This document shows, in pieces, positions 51,648 to 60,617 of a DNA stretch of 64,000 nucleotides. This DNA is from Streptomyces sp. SAI-127 (lineage in GTDB: Bacteria; Actinomycetota; Actinomycetes; Streptomycetales; Streptomycetaceae), in NCBI RefSeq assembly GCF_029894425.1, contig NZ_JARXYJ010000001.1:1860001-1924000 (forward strand), given 5' to 3'. The notes under the pieces were generated by a model. It ran no database searches. It saw nothing but the letters and a program-made list of their open reading frames with translations, and was not told the DNA's origin. The position numbers and the translations under genes were made by a program. The first letter of the stretch is position 1. Every line of letters starts with the position of its first letter.

Positions 51648-52412
51648 ATGGAGCTCTCGGAGCCGCAGCTGCTGCACACCGTCACCGACTCGGTCGCTAC
51701 CGTCGTAGTCCACCATCCGGCCAAGCGCAATGCCATGACGGCCGCGATGTGGCGGGCGCTGCCGCCGCTGCTGGACACGCTGGCCGCCGATCCGGGCGTA
51801 CGGGTGCTCGTGCTCACCGGTGCGGGCGGGACGTTCTGCGCGGGCGCCGACATCTCCACGCTGCGCCGGTCGCCCGAGGAGGCGCAGGGGCTCGCGGTGC
51901 GCGCCGAGGAGGCCCTCGCGGCGTTCCCGAAGCCGACGCTGGCGGCGATCCGGGGGCACTGTGTGGGCGGCGGGTCGCAGCTCGCGGCGGCCTGCGATCT
52001 GCGGTTCGCCGAGGAGGGCTCACTGTTCGGGGTGACCCCGGCGAAGCTCGGGATCGTGTATCCGGCGTCCTCCACCCGGCGGTTGGTGTCGCTGGTCGGC
52101 CCGGCCGCCGCCAAGTACCTGCTGTTCTCCGGCGAGTTGATCGACGCGGAGCGTGCGCTGCGCACGGGTCTGGTCGACGAGGTGCTGTCCGAGGGTGAAC
52201 TCGCCAAGCGAGTCGGGGAGTTCACCAGGATCCTGGCGTCCCGCTCGCAGCTGACGCAGGCCGCGGCGAAGGAGTTCGCGAACGGCCGCACGGACCGGGA
52301 CGCGTACTGGACCGGGCAGGCGCAGGGCAGCGGCGACACCGCGGAGGGCGTCGCCGCGTTCCTGGAGCGCCGTCAGCCGCGGTTCACGTGGTCGGTTCCT
52401 GGCCGAGGATGA
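51648..52412 (+). CDS. Enoyl-CoA hydratase/isomerase-like protein with changed catalytic residues
   Basis: A 254-aa crotonase-fold protein. The oxyanion-hole segments GAGGTFCAGADIST and HCVGGGSQLAAACDLRF are present. At the two glutamates of true hydratases the sequence has Gln (GGSQLA) and the segment FGVTPAKLGIVYP, with no glutamate. It is therefore unlikely to hydrate enoyl-CoA and may act as an isomerase, hydrolase or decarboxylase. It converges with the DJ-1 gene and overlaps it by 29 nt. Confidence 0.85.
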   Translation: MELSEPQLLHTVTDSVATVVVHHPAKRNAMTAAMWRALPPLLDTLAADPGVRVLVLTGAGGTFCAGADISTLRRSPEEAQGLAVRAEEALAAFPKPTLAAIRGHCVGGGSQLAAACDLRFAEEGSLFGVTPAKLGIVYPASSTRRLVSLVGPAAAKYLLFSGELIDAERALRTGLVDEVLSEGELAKRVGEFTRILASRSQLTQAAAKEFANGRTDRDAYWTGQAQGSGDTAEGVAAFLERRQPRFTWSVPGRG

Positions 52413-53034
52413 ACCGGCTCCTCGACCGGATCAGCTCGACGACGTCCGCGGGCGCCTTCTCGGGGGCTCCGGCGTCGTAGGGCGGTTGCGGGTCGTACTC
52501 GATGCCCAGTTGTACGGCCTGCGCCACGAAGTCTCCGGAGATCCGGCCGAGCAGGGCGAGCCCCATGTCGATGCCGGAGGAGACCCCGGCCGCCGTGACG
52601 TACTTGCCGTCCGTCACGACCCGCTCCCCCGTCGGCTCGACCCCGAACCTCCTCAGTTCGTCGAGCGCCAGCCAGTGCGAGGTCGCACGACGCCCTTCGA
52701 GGCGGCCCGCGGCCGCGAGCAGCAGGGAGCCGGTGCACACGGACGTCGTCCAGGTGCTGGTGGTGTCGGCGACGCGGATCCAGTCGAGGAGGGCCTCGTT
52801 CGTCATCTGCGGGGTCTGCCCCGGGCCGCCCGGGACGACCACCACATCGGGGTTCGGCACCTCGGCCAGGGTCCTGTCGGCGATCAGCGCGAGGTTCCCG
52901 CTGTCGGTGCGGACGGGCCCGGTCTCCTCGGCGACGAACACGACCTCGGAGTCGGGGAGACGACCGAGGGTCTCGTACGGTCCTACGGCGTCCAAGGCGG
53001 TGAAGCGGTCGTAGAGAACGATGGCGATCTGCAC
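52384..53034 (-). CDS. DJ-1/PfpI family protein
   Basis: A 216-aa DJ-1/PfpI (class I glutamine amidotransferase-like) protein. The reactive cysteine is in TSVCTGSLLLAAAGRL, with the acidic residue near FTALDAVGPYETL and a histidine after (SHWLALDEL). Members include isonitrile hydratases and glyoxalase III-like enzymes. It begins 10 nt after the GlxA-type regulator gene, with which it shares domain ancestry. Confidence 0.88.
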   Translation of the reverse strand: MQIAIVLYDRFTALDAVGPYETLGRLPDSEVVFVAEETGPVRTDSGNLALIADRTLAEVPNPDVVVVPGGPGQTPQMTNEALLDWIRVADTTSTWTTSVCTGSLLLAAAGRLEGRRATSHWLALDELRRFGVEPTGERVVTDGKYVTAAGVSSGIDMGLALLGRISGDFVAQAVQLGIEYDPQPPYDAGAPEKAPADVVELIRSRSRFILGQEPTT

Positions 53035-53044
53035 GGGAGTCCTT

Positions 53045-54004
53045 TCAGTGGGCCGGGGTCGGGTGGAAACGGCGGCGGTACTCGGACGGGGCCGTGCCGA
53101 GGGCTTTGACGAAGGCGCGGCGCATCCCCTCGGGGGTGCCGTAGCCGCTGGCGCGGGAGATCTCCTCGATGCCGTCGGAGGTGTCCTCCAGGAGACGGCG
53201 GGCGTGTTCCAGCCGGACCCGGTCGACGTACCGGCCCGGCGTCATGCCGGTCTCGGTCTGGAAGGCGCGGGCGAAGTGGCGGGGCGAGAGACGGGCCCGG
53301 GCGGCGAGGGTCTCGACGCTCAGGTCGCCGGCGGGGTGCTCGGTGATCCACTGCTGGACCTCGCGCAGCGGCTCGCGCCGGGCGGTCTGGGCGGCGAGCT
53401 GGGCGCTGAACTGGGCCTGGTTGCCGGGCCTGCGCAGGAAGACGACCAGGTGGCGGGCGATGGCGAGGGCGGCGTCCCGGCCCAGGTCCTCCTCGACCAG
53501 GGCGAGCGCGAGGTCGATGCCCGAGGTGACGCCGGCGGACGTCGACACCTGCCCGTCGCGTACATAGATCGGGTCGGGGTCCACTTCGACGGCCGGGTGG
53601 TCGCGGGCGAGCTTGTCGCTGTACGCCCAGTGCGTCGTGACGCGGCGCCCGTCCAGGAGCCCCGCCTCGGCGAGCCGGATGGCGCCGGTGCACACCGAGA
53701 CCAGACGCTCGGCCCGGGGTCCGTGCTCGCGCAGCCAGTCGGTGAGGCGCGCATCGGGGCGCCGGGTGCCCTGGCCGCCGGGTACCAGGAGGGTGTGCGG
53801 GGCATCGGCCCGCGCGAGGGTTTCGTCCGGTACGAGGGTCAGGCCGCTGGAGGTGCGTACGGGAGCGCCGTCCAGTGAGGCGGTACGGATGCGGTAGGTG
53901 CCCGGGGTGTGCTGCTCGGCCCCGGCGAAGACCTCCAGCGGGCCGGTGACGTCGAGGCTCTGCATGCCGTCGAAGAGGACGAAGAGAACGGTTCGCTGGG
54001 CCAT
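53045..54004 (-). CDS. GlxA-family transcriptional regulator (DJ-1 + AraC domains)
   Basis: A 319-aa regulator with an N-terminal DJ-1/PfpI-like domain (residues 1-185; SVCTGAIRLAEAGLL) and a C-terminal AraC DNA-binding domain (about 215-315; LAARARLSPRHFARAF and ISRASGYGTPEGMRRAF). I chose the ATG at 54004. It is the first gene of a two-gene operon with the DJ-1 gene, probably sensing or regulating the metabolite that gene handles. Confidence 0.91.
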   Translation of the reverse strand: MAQRTVLFVLFDGMQSLDVTGPLEVFAGAEQHTPGTYRIRTASLDGAPVRTSSGLTLVPDETLARADAPHTLLVPGGQGTRRPDARLTDWLREHGPRAERLVSVCTGAIRLAEAGLLDGRRVTTHWAYSDKLARDHPAVEVDPDPIYVRDGQVSTSAGVTSGIDLALALVEEDLGRDAALAIARHLVVFLRRPGNQAQFSAQLAAQTARREPLREVQQWITEHPAGDLSVETLAARARLSPRHFARAFQTETGMTPGRYVDRVRLEHARRLLEDTSDGIEEISRASGYGTPEGMRRAFVKALGTAPSEYRRRFHPTPAH

Positions 54005-54117
54005 GTCCTCGATTCTTGGGGGCGCCGACGATGGCGGCAATGACGAGTTCCCCACCTTTTCTGCCATCAGGAACTCCCCCGTAGAGGAGATACCAAGCGG
54101 TCGGTAACCTGCACGCC

Positions 54118-54987
54118 ATGACTACTGCCGTCCTGGAACCGCGCGCCGGCCGCCGCTGTCACAACCCGCTCAACTCCTTGCACGCCGCGCACTACTTCTC
54201 GCCCGACCTGGGCAGGGAGCTGGCCGCGATCGGCGTCACGCATCCGAGGGCCGTCAACTTCGCGGTGCGGTCCGCCGCGCTGGGGCCGGTCGGCCCGGGG
54301 GCGGTTACCGCCGCGTTCTACAACTACAAGCACCAACTGGTGGCCGAGCACGTGCCCGCGGTGTGGCGGACCGCCGCGCCCGAACGGGTCCTGGCGGCAC
54401 GCGCGCGTGCCGTCGACGCGACACTGCGCCGCCTGCTGGGTGAGGAGGCCGTGGCATCCGACGAGATGGCCGAGGCCGCGCGGCTCGCCCTGCGCGCCAC
54501 CGAGGCCTGCTCGCGTGCCGCGCGCCCGCTGTACTCCGCGCACGCCGACCTGCCGGTGCCCCAGGAGCCCCACCTGGCGTTCTGGCACGCCGCGACACTG
54601 CTGCGCGAGCACCGCGGCGACGGGCATCTCGCTGCCCTGATGTCCGCGGAGCTCGACGGCCTCGAAGCCCTGGTGACCCACACCGCGACGGGCAGGGGCA
54701 TGACGCCGCCCTGGGTCTTCACCACGCGCGGATGGACGCGGCAGGAGTGGGACGCGGCCGTCGAACGGCTCCGGGAGCGCGGGCTGCTGGACGCCGACGG
54801 CGAACTGACGGAGCGGGGTACCGCCCTGCGCGAGAAGATCGAGACGGAGACCGACCGGCTGGACCGGGCCCCGTACGAGCACCTCGGGGCCGAGGACGTG
54901 CGGCGGCTGACGGAGCTCGCGATCGGGTTCGCGCGTACCGCGGCGGCCTCGGGGGCCTATCCCGCGGACCTGATCGGCAAGCGCTGA
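54118..54987 (+). CDS. SalK/SCO6745-type helical protein
   Basis: A 289-aa mostly alpha-helical protein resembling the SCO6745/SalK family, common in actinobacteria and of unknown biochemical role. Conserved parts are CHNPLNSLHAAHYFSPD, AAFYNYKHQLVAEHVPAVW, and a C-terminal region with winged-helix character (WTRQEWDAAVERLRERGLLD). No signal peptide. It is divergent from the GlxA regulator gene. Confidence 0.78.
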   Translation: MTTAVLEPRAGRRCHNPLNSLHAAHYFSPDLGRELAAIGVTHPRAVNFAVRSAALGPVGPGAVTAAFYNYKHQLVAEHVPAVWRTAAPERVLAARARAVDATLRRLLGEEAVASDEMAEAARLALRATEACSRAARPLYSAHADLPVPQEPHLAFWHAATLLREHRGDGHLAALMSAELDGLEALVTHTATGRGMTPPWVFTTRGWTRQEWDAAVERLRERGLLDADGELTERGTALREKIETETDRLDRAPYEHLGAEDVRRLTELAIGFARTAAASGAYPADLIGKR

Positions 54988-55087
54988 ACCACGACGGCCC
55001 GAGTCCTGGCATCGAAGATTGCCGGAGCGTCACGGAGGTACCCGTTCATCTCCGGTCGTGGTGGCCGGGAGAGGAAAGGGGATGCAC

Positions 55088-55219
55088 ATGTTCCGCGCGA
55101 TCGCAGACGTACTGCGCCAGATCGGTGGCGCCATCGCCACCGTCGTGACGCTGCCGTTCCGGGCGCTGGCCCGGCTCTTCGGCGGTGCGTCCAGCTCCAC
55201 GAGGAGCCGCAGGGCGTGA
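55088..55219 (+). CDS. Small LPFR-motif protein
   Basis: A 43-aa protein starting at the ATG at 55088, chosen because AAGGGG ends 6 nt before it (an ATG at 55082 is too close). The central segment IGGAIATVVTLPFRALARLFG is amphipathic to hydrophobic, with an LPFR motif and a basic end (SRRA). It looks membrane-associated. A translation start and typical codon bias support it as a real gene; function unknown. Confidence 0.6.
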   Translation: MFRAIADVLRQIGGAIATVVTLPFRALARLFGGASSSTRSRRA

Positions 55220-55313
55220 CGACCACGGCCGGATGACCGCGCCCTGAGCCCCGACTGTCGGTGCCGCCTGTCACAATTGCCGCGCAACCTCAGTGAGAAG
55301 GCGGTACGGGATC

Positions 55314-57677
55314 GTGACGACACCCGGGTCCAGCGGGTCCAACGCAGGGTCGATCGAAAGCAGGATCGCCGAGGAACTCGGCGTACGCGAGCGGCAGGTC
55401 AAGGCTGCCGTGGAACTGCTCGACGGCGGTTCCACGGTTCCCTTCATCGCCCGCTACCGCAAGGAAGCGACCGAGATGCTCGACGACGCGCAGCTGCGCA
55501 CGCTCGAGGAACGGCTGCGGTATCTGCGGGAGCTGGAGGAGCGGCGGACGGCGATCCTCGACTCGGTGCGCGAGCAGGGCAAGCTCACCGAGGAGCTGGA
55601 GGCGCGGATCCGGGGCGCGGAGACCAAGGCGCGCCTCGAGGACATCTATCTGCCGTTCAAGCCGAAGCGCCGCACCAAGGCGCAGATCGCGCGCGAGGCC
55701 GGCCTCGAGCCGCTCGCCGAGGGCCTGCTCGGGGACCCGGGCGTCGCTCCGCTCGCCGCGGCCGCCGCGTTCGTGGACGCCGACAAGGGCGTGCCCGACG
55801 CGCAGGCCGCGCTCGACGGCGCCCGGGCGATCCTGACCGAGCGCTTCTCGGAGGACGCCGACCTGATCGGCGAACTCCGCGAGCGCATGTGGGTGCGCGG
55901 CCGTCTGGCCGCCAAGGTGCGGGACGGCAAGGAGGAGGCGGGCGCCAAGTTCGCCGACTACTTCGACTTCGCCGAACCCTTCACGAACCTGCCCTCGCAC
56001 CGGATCCTGGCGATGCTGCGCGGCGAGAAGGAGGAGGTCCTCGACCTCGTCCTGGAGCCTGAGGAGGCCACGGACGGCCCTTCGTCCTACGAGGGCATCG
56101 TGGCCCACAGGTTCGGGATCGCCGACCGCGGCCGTCCCGGCGACAAGTGGCTGACGGACACGGTCCGCTGGGCCTGGCGGACCCGCATCCTCGTGCACCT
56201 CGGCATCGACCTCAGGCTGCGGCTGCGTACGGCCGCCGAGGACGAGGCGGTCAACGTGTTCGCGGCCAACCTCCGCGACCTGCTGCTCGCCGCCCCGGCC
56301 GGCACGCGCGCGACGCTGGGCCTGGACCCCGGATTCCGTACGGGTGTGAAGGTCGCCGTGGTCGACGCGACCGGCAAGGTGGTCGCCACCGACGTCATCC
56401 ACCCGCATGTCCCGGCCAACAGGTGGGACGAGGCGATCGCCAAGCTGGCCCGGCTGGCCAGGGAGCACGCGGTCGAGCTCGTCGCGATCGGCAACGGCAC
56501 GGCGTCCCGCGAGACCGACAAGCTCGCCGGTGAACTCATCACCAAGCATCCTGAGCTGAAGCTCACCAAGGTGATGGTGTCCGAGGCGGGCGCGTCCGTG
56601 TACTCGGCCTCCGCGTTCGCCTCGCAGGAGCTGCCGGACATGGACGTGTCGCTGCGCGGCGCGGTCTCCATCGCGCGCCGGCTCCAGGACCCGCTGGCCG
56701 AGCTGGTGAAGATCGACCCGAAGTCGATCGGCGTCGGCCAGTACCAGCACGACCTGTCCGAGGTGAAGCTGTCGCGTTCGCTGGACGCGGTGGTGGAGGA
56801 CTGTGTGAACGGCGTGGGGGTCGACGTGAACACCGCGTCCGCCCCGCTGCTCGCCCGGGTCTCCGGGATCACCTCCGGGCTCGCCGAGAACATCGTGTCG
56901 CACCGGGACGCCAACGGTCCCTTCAAGGCGCGTACCGAGCTGAAGAAGGTGGCCCGGCTGGGTCCCAAGGCGTACGAGCAGTGCGCGGGCTTCCTGCGGA
57001 TCCGCGGCGGCGACGACCCGCTGGACTCCTCCAGCGTGCACCCCGAGGCGTACCCGGTGGTGCGGCGCATGGTGAAGACCGCCGGGCAGGAGGTCGCCTC
57101 CCTCATCGGCAACACGGGTGTGCTGCGCTCGCTCCGGCCGCAGGACTACGTGGACGAGACGTTCGGTCTGCCCACCGTGACCGACATCCTCAAGGAGCTG
57201 GAGAAGCCGGGGCGTGACCCTCGGCCCGCCTTCAAGACGGCGACCTTCAAGGACGGCGTCGAGAAGATCTCCGACCTGTCCTCCGGGATGGTGCTGGAGG
57301 GGGTCGTGACGAATGTGGCGGCGTTCGGGGCGTTCATCGACGTCGGTGTCCACCAGGACGGTCTGGCGCATGTCTCCGCGCTGTCGAAGACGTTCGTCAA
57401 GGATCCTCGGGACGTCGTGAAGCCCGGTGACATCGTCAAGGTGAAGGTGCTCGAGGTCGATATTCCGCGGAAGCGGATCTCCTTGACGCTGCGGCTGGAC
57501 GACGAGGCGGCGGCCTCCGGCGGGGAACGGCGACAGCAGCAGCGGGGTGGGCGGCCGCCTCAGCAGCGGCAACAGCCTCGTCAGCAGCAGCGGTCGGCGC
57601 CTGCTCCGGGCAACAGTGCGATGGCTGATGCTCTGCGGAAGGCCGGGCTGCTGGATTCCAAGAAGAAGGGGCGGTAG
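55314..57677 (+). CDS. tex: Tex family S1 RNA-binding protein
   Basis: A 787-aa protein of the Tex/YhgF family, cytosolic nucleic-acid-binding proteins linked to transcription. The layout is a helical Tex_N part ([15 protein letters not shown]), an RNase H-like YqgF domain ([17 protein letters not shown]), helix-hairpin-helix motifs ([20 protein letters not shown]), and a C-terminal S1 domain ([20 protein letters not shown]) followed by a Gln/Arg-rich tail (residues about 735-770). I chose the GTG at 55314; an in-frame GTG is 21 nt upstream. Confidence 0.95.
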   Translation: MTTPGSSGSNAGSIESRIAEELGVRERQVKAAVELLDGGSTVPFIARYRKEATEMLDDAQLRTLEERLRYLRELEERRTAILDSVREQGKLTEELEARIRGAETKARLEDIYLPFKPKRRTKAQIAREAGLEPLAEGLLGDPGVAPLAAAAAFVDADKGVPDAQAALDGARAILTERFSEDADLIGELRERMWVRGRLAAKVRDGKEEAGAKFADYFDFAEPFTNLPSHRILAMLRGEKEEVLDLVLEPEEATDGPSSYEGIVAHRFGIADRGRPGDKWLTDTVRWAWRTRILVHLGIDLRLRLRTAAEDEAVNVFAANLRDLLLAAPAGTRATLGLDPGFRTGVKVAVVDATGKVVATDVIHPHVPANRWDEAIAKLARLAREHAVELVAIGNGTASRETDKLAGELITKHPELKLTKVMVSEAGASVYSASAFASQELPDMDVSLRGAVSIARRLQDPLAELVKIDPKSIGVGQYQHDLSEVKLSRSLDAVVEDCVNGVGVDVNTASAPLLARVSGITSGLAENIVSHRDANGPFKARTELKKVARLGPKAYEQCAGFLRIRGGDDPLDSSSVHPEAYPVVRRMVKTAGQEVASLIGNTGVLRSLRPQDYVDETFGLPTVTDILKELEKPGRDPRPAFKTATFKDGVEKISDLSSGMVLEGVVTNVAAFGAFIDVGVHQDGLAHVSALSKTFVKDPRDVVKPGDIVKVKVLEVDIPRKRISLTLRLDDEAAASGGERRQQQRGGRPPQQRQQPRQQQRSAPAPGNSAMADALRKAGLLDSKKKGR

Positions 57678-57700
57678 CGGTCGTGGGGAGCGGCCGGCCC

Positions 57701-57767
57701 GTTGTGGCTGGTCGCGCCCACGCGGCGGAGCCGCACACCGATACAGCCCCGCGCCCCTTCAGGGCGC
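57701..57767. repeat. Streptomyces intergenic repeat/terminator between tex and the ABC-F gene
   Basis: The 67-nt block beginning GTTGTGGCTGGTCGCGCCCA, with GGCGGAGCCGC in the middle and GCGCCCCTTCAGGGCGC at the end, matches a repeat I know to recur in Streptomyces spacers. The last hairpin (57751-57756 with 57762-57767) lies between convergent tex and ABC-F genes and can end both transcripts. It also holds the ABC-F stop codon. Confidence 0.7.
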
Positions 57768-59402
57768 TTCGGTCACCTTGCCCGATGAGAGCTCCAGGCG
57801 GCGGTTCACCCTCACCGCGTCCAGCATTCTGCGGTCGTGCGTGACCAGGAGCAGCGTGCCCTCGTAGGCGTCCAGCGCCGCTTCCAGCTGTTCGATGGCC
57901 GGCAGGTCCAGGTGGTTGGTCGGCTCGTCCAGGACCAGGAGGTTGACGCCCCTGCCCTGGAGCAATGCCAGGGCCGCCCTCGTACGTTCGCCGGGCGACA
58001 GCGTCGCCGCCGAGCGCAGGACGTGGTCGGACTTCAGGCCGAACTTGGCCAGCAGGGTGCGGACCTCCGCCGGTTCCGTGTCGGGGACCGCCGCGCAGAA
58101 GGCGTCCAGCAGGGACTCCTCGCCGTGGAAGAGCTTGCGGGCCTGGTCGACCTCCCCGATCAGGACGCCGGAGCCCAGGGAGGACTGGCCGGCGGTCAGC
58201 GGCACCCGGCCCAGCAGGGCGCCGAGCAACGTCGACTTGCCGGCGCCGTTCGCGCCGGTGACCGCCACCCGGTCCGCCCAGTCGATCTGGAGGGACACCG
58301 GGCCGAGGACGAAGTCGCCGTGGCGGACCTCGGCGTCCCGCAGCGTCGCGACGACCGCGCCCGAGCGCGGGGCCGACGCGATCTCCATCCGCAGGTCCCA
58401 TTCCTTGCGCGGCTCGTCGACGACATCGAGGCGCTCGATCATCCGCTGGGTCTGGCGGGCCTTCGCGGCCTGCTTCTCGCTGGCCTCGCTGCGGAACTTG
58501 CGGCCGATCTTGTCGTTGTCGTTGTTCGCCTTGCGGCGCGCGTTCTTCACGCCCTTGTCCATCCACGAGCGCTGCATCTGCGCCCGGTCCTGGAGGGCGG
58601 ACCGCTTGTCGGCGTACTCCTCGTAGTCGTCCCGGGCGTGCCGGCGGGCCACCTCCCGCTCCTCCAGGTAGGCCTCGTAGCCACCGCCGTAGAGGGTGAT
58701 CTGCTGCTGGGCCAGGTCGAGTTCGAGGACCTTGGTGACGGTGCGGGTGAGGAACTCGCGGTCGTGGCTGACCACCACCGTGCCGGCCCGCAGACCCTTC
58801 ACGAACCGCTCCAGGCGATCCAGGCCGTCCAGGTCGAGGTCGTTGGTCGGCTCGTCGAGGAGGAAGACGTCGTAGCGGGAGAGCAGGAGGGAGGCGAGGC
58901 CCGCTCGCGCCGCCTGGCCGCCCGACAGGGACGTCATCGGCAGGTCCAGGTCGACCGCGAGGCCCAGGGAACCGGCGACCTCCTCGGCGCGTTCGTCGAG
59001 GTCGGCGCCGCCGAGGTCCAGCCAGCGCTCCAGGCTGGTGGCGTACGCGTCGTCCGCTCCCGGCGCCCCGTCGACCAGCGCCTGGGTCGCCTCGTCCATC
59101 ACCCGCTGGGCCTCGGCGACTCCGGTGCGGCGGGCGAGGAACTCCCGCACGGTCTCGCCCGGGCGCCGCTCGGGCTCCTGCGGGAGGTGTCCGACGGTCG
59201 CTGCCGGCGGGGAGAGCCTGAGCTCCCCCTCCTCCGGCGCGACCAGGCCCGCGAGCATCCTGAGCAGCGTGGACTTGCCCGCGCCGTTGGCCCCGACCAG
59301 GCCGATCACATCTCCGGGCGCGACGACGAGGTCGAGCCCGCTGAACAGGGAACGGTCGCCGTGGCCGGCGGCGAGGTTCTTGGCGACGAGGGTGGCAGTC
59401 AT
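57759..59402 (-). CDS. ABC-F family ATPase
   Basis: A 547-aa soluble protein with two ABC ATPase domains and no membrane part. Walker A motifs GANGAGKSTLL occur near residues 36 and 350, signatures are LSGGQAARAGLA and LSPGERTRAALAL, and Walker B is VFLLDEPTNDLDL and LLVLDEPTNHLDL. A charged linker (about residues 240-320) is the ribosome-contacting region of ABC-F proteins. It may protect ribosomes from antibiotics or act in translation. The last codons come from the repeat downstream. Confidence 0.9.
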   Translation of the reverse strand: MTATLVAKNLAAGHGDRSLFSGLDLVVAPGDVIGLVGANGAGKSTLLRMLAGLVAPEEGELRLSPPAATVGHLPQEPERRPGETVREFLARRTGVAEAQRVMDEATQALVDGAPGADDAYATSLERWLDLGGADLDERAEEVAGSLGLAVDLDLPMTSLSGGQAARAGLASLLLSRYDVFLLDEPTNDLDLDGLDRLERFVKGLRAGTVVVSHDREFLTRTVTKVLELDLAQQQITLYGGGYEAYLEEREVARRHARDDYEEYADKRSALQDRAQMQRSWMDKGVKNARRKANNDNDKIGRKFRSEASEKQAAKARQTQRMIERLDVVDEPRKEWDLRMEIASAPRSGAVVATLRDAEVRHGDFVLGPVSLQIDWADRVAVTGANGAGKSTLLGALLGRVPLTAGQSSLGSGVLIGEVDQARKLFHGEESLLDAFCAAVPDTEPAEVRTLLAKFGLKSDHVLRSAATLSPGERTRAALALLQGRGVNLLVLDEPTNHLDLPAIEQLEAALDAYEGTLLLVTHDRRMLDAVRVNRRLELSSGKVTEAP

Positions 59403-59451
59403 CAGACCGTCGATCCTAATGGCCGCGGGCGGATGCCCGGCGCTTCGGTTC

Positions 59452-60480
59452 TCAGCGGGCCATCGCCTCCACCAGGACACTTCCCGAGGTCCGCGCCACC
59501 ACGAACGATTCTCCCCTCACCGCCTTGGCGTCCAGGGCGATACGGTGCCGGCCCGCTTCCAGGACGCCGTCGAAGACCTCGTGCGCGTGGGTGCGGTACA
59601 GCCGGTCGAGGCGGTACGCCGTCAGGCGCACCCGGCACGGTGAGGTGACCTCGACGGCCGCCTCGCCGTCGGCGGCGACCAGGCGGGTCAGCCGGCGCCG
59701 TTCGACGGGGCTGCGGTCAAGGGCGTGCTCTATCTGGGCCACCAGCAGCGGAATGATCGGGGCGAGGCCCTCGACGTAGGTCACCTCGACGCCCACACGT
59801 TCGAAGGCAGCGCGGACGGCGGCACGTTCCTCCTCGGTGACCGCGCGGCCGAAGGCGACCGCGCCGTAACCGCGCAGTTCGTCGGCGTGGACGGCGCCCA
59901 CCTCACGGGTGATGTCGGCGCCGATGCCGATGGTGCGCAGGGCGGCGGCCAGTTTGGCGAGGACGGCGACGCGGGCGCCGATGAGCAGGACGCGGCGGCG
60001 GGCGCCCTCCGGTTCGGTGCCGCCTCGGAGCAGGGAGTCGAGCGCCGCGCGGTACTCGGCGCCCTGGAAGCGGAACGGCCCGATGCCGTGGTAGCCGTTG
60101 AGTTGGAGGTCCACGGCCTCCTCGGTCTGCCAGGCGAAGTCCCGCCAGATGAAGTCGTCGCCGTCCCGCTCGATGACCGCGGTGACGGCTCCGCAGGCGA
60201 GGTCCTCGCACTCGGGGCAGCCGTAGATGACGTGACGACCGCTCGGAAGCGGGGCGTCCGTCTCGCCCAGGAAGCTGCGGACCTGGGCGGTGAAGATCGC
60301 GGGTGGGACGTCGGAGGCGAGTGGGGAGACGGCGTCGAGGTCGGAGAGCTGGAAGAGGAGCGGGCGGCCGTCGACGATGAAGTCCACGAAGTCCCGGTGT
60401 ATCTGGAAGTCACCGTTGGCGAGGACTCCACCGGCACGCATCGCCGGTGCCAGGCCGAAGGTCGCGTAGGCGGCAGACAT
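59452..60480 (-). CDS. Conserved actinobacterial protein of unknown function (oxidoreductase-like)
   Basis: A 342-aa protein I do not recognise firmly. The N-terminal half has HRDFVDFIVDGRPLLFQL and a cysteine group YGCPECEDLACGAVTA. The middle has a Rossmann-like segment RRVLLIGARVAVLAKLAAAL at about residues 166-185, and ILIPLLVAQIEHAL-like helices follow. The C-terminus has beta strands (VRLTAYRLDRLYRTHAHEVF). No clear cofactor motif. Its start is the ATG at 60480 with no strong ribosome site. It lies upstream of, and on the same strand as, the ABC-F gene. Confidence 0.6.
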   Translation of the reverse strand: MSAAYATFGLAPAMRAGGVLANGDFQIHRDFVDFIVDGRPLLFQLSDLDAVSPLASDVPPAIFTAQVRSFLGETDAPLPSGRHVIYGCPECEDLACGAVTAVIERDGDDFIWRDFAWQTEEAVDLQLNGYHGIGPFRFQGAEYRAALDSLLRGGTEPEGARRRVLLIGARVAVLAKLAAALRTIGIGADITREVGAVHADELRGYGAVAFGRAVTEEERAAVRAAFERVGVEVTYVEGLAPIIPLLVAQIEHALDRSPVERRRLTRLVAADGEAAVEVTSPCRVRLTAYRLDRLYRTHAHEVFDGVLEAGRHRIALDAKAVRGESFVVARTSGSVLVEAMAR

Positions 60481-60617
60481 GGTGTGAGTATTCCCGGCTT
60501 TGGGCCGGTCTGAGCACGGCATGCGTCATTCCGCTCACGCCGGGCGGCGCGGCCCGGCGTCAGGGGCGCGCGGAGGAGGCGGTGGGCCGGCTCGCCTCCT
60601 CCCGACATGCGCCGTAC

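Noticed and set aside
55290..57572. Long minus-strand open frame opposite tex
   Set aside because: The plus strand encodes a complete Tex protein; the antisense translation is Arg/Val/Gly/His-rich and matches no family.
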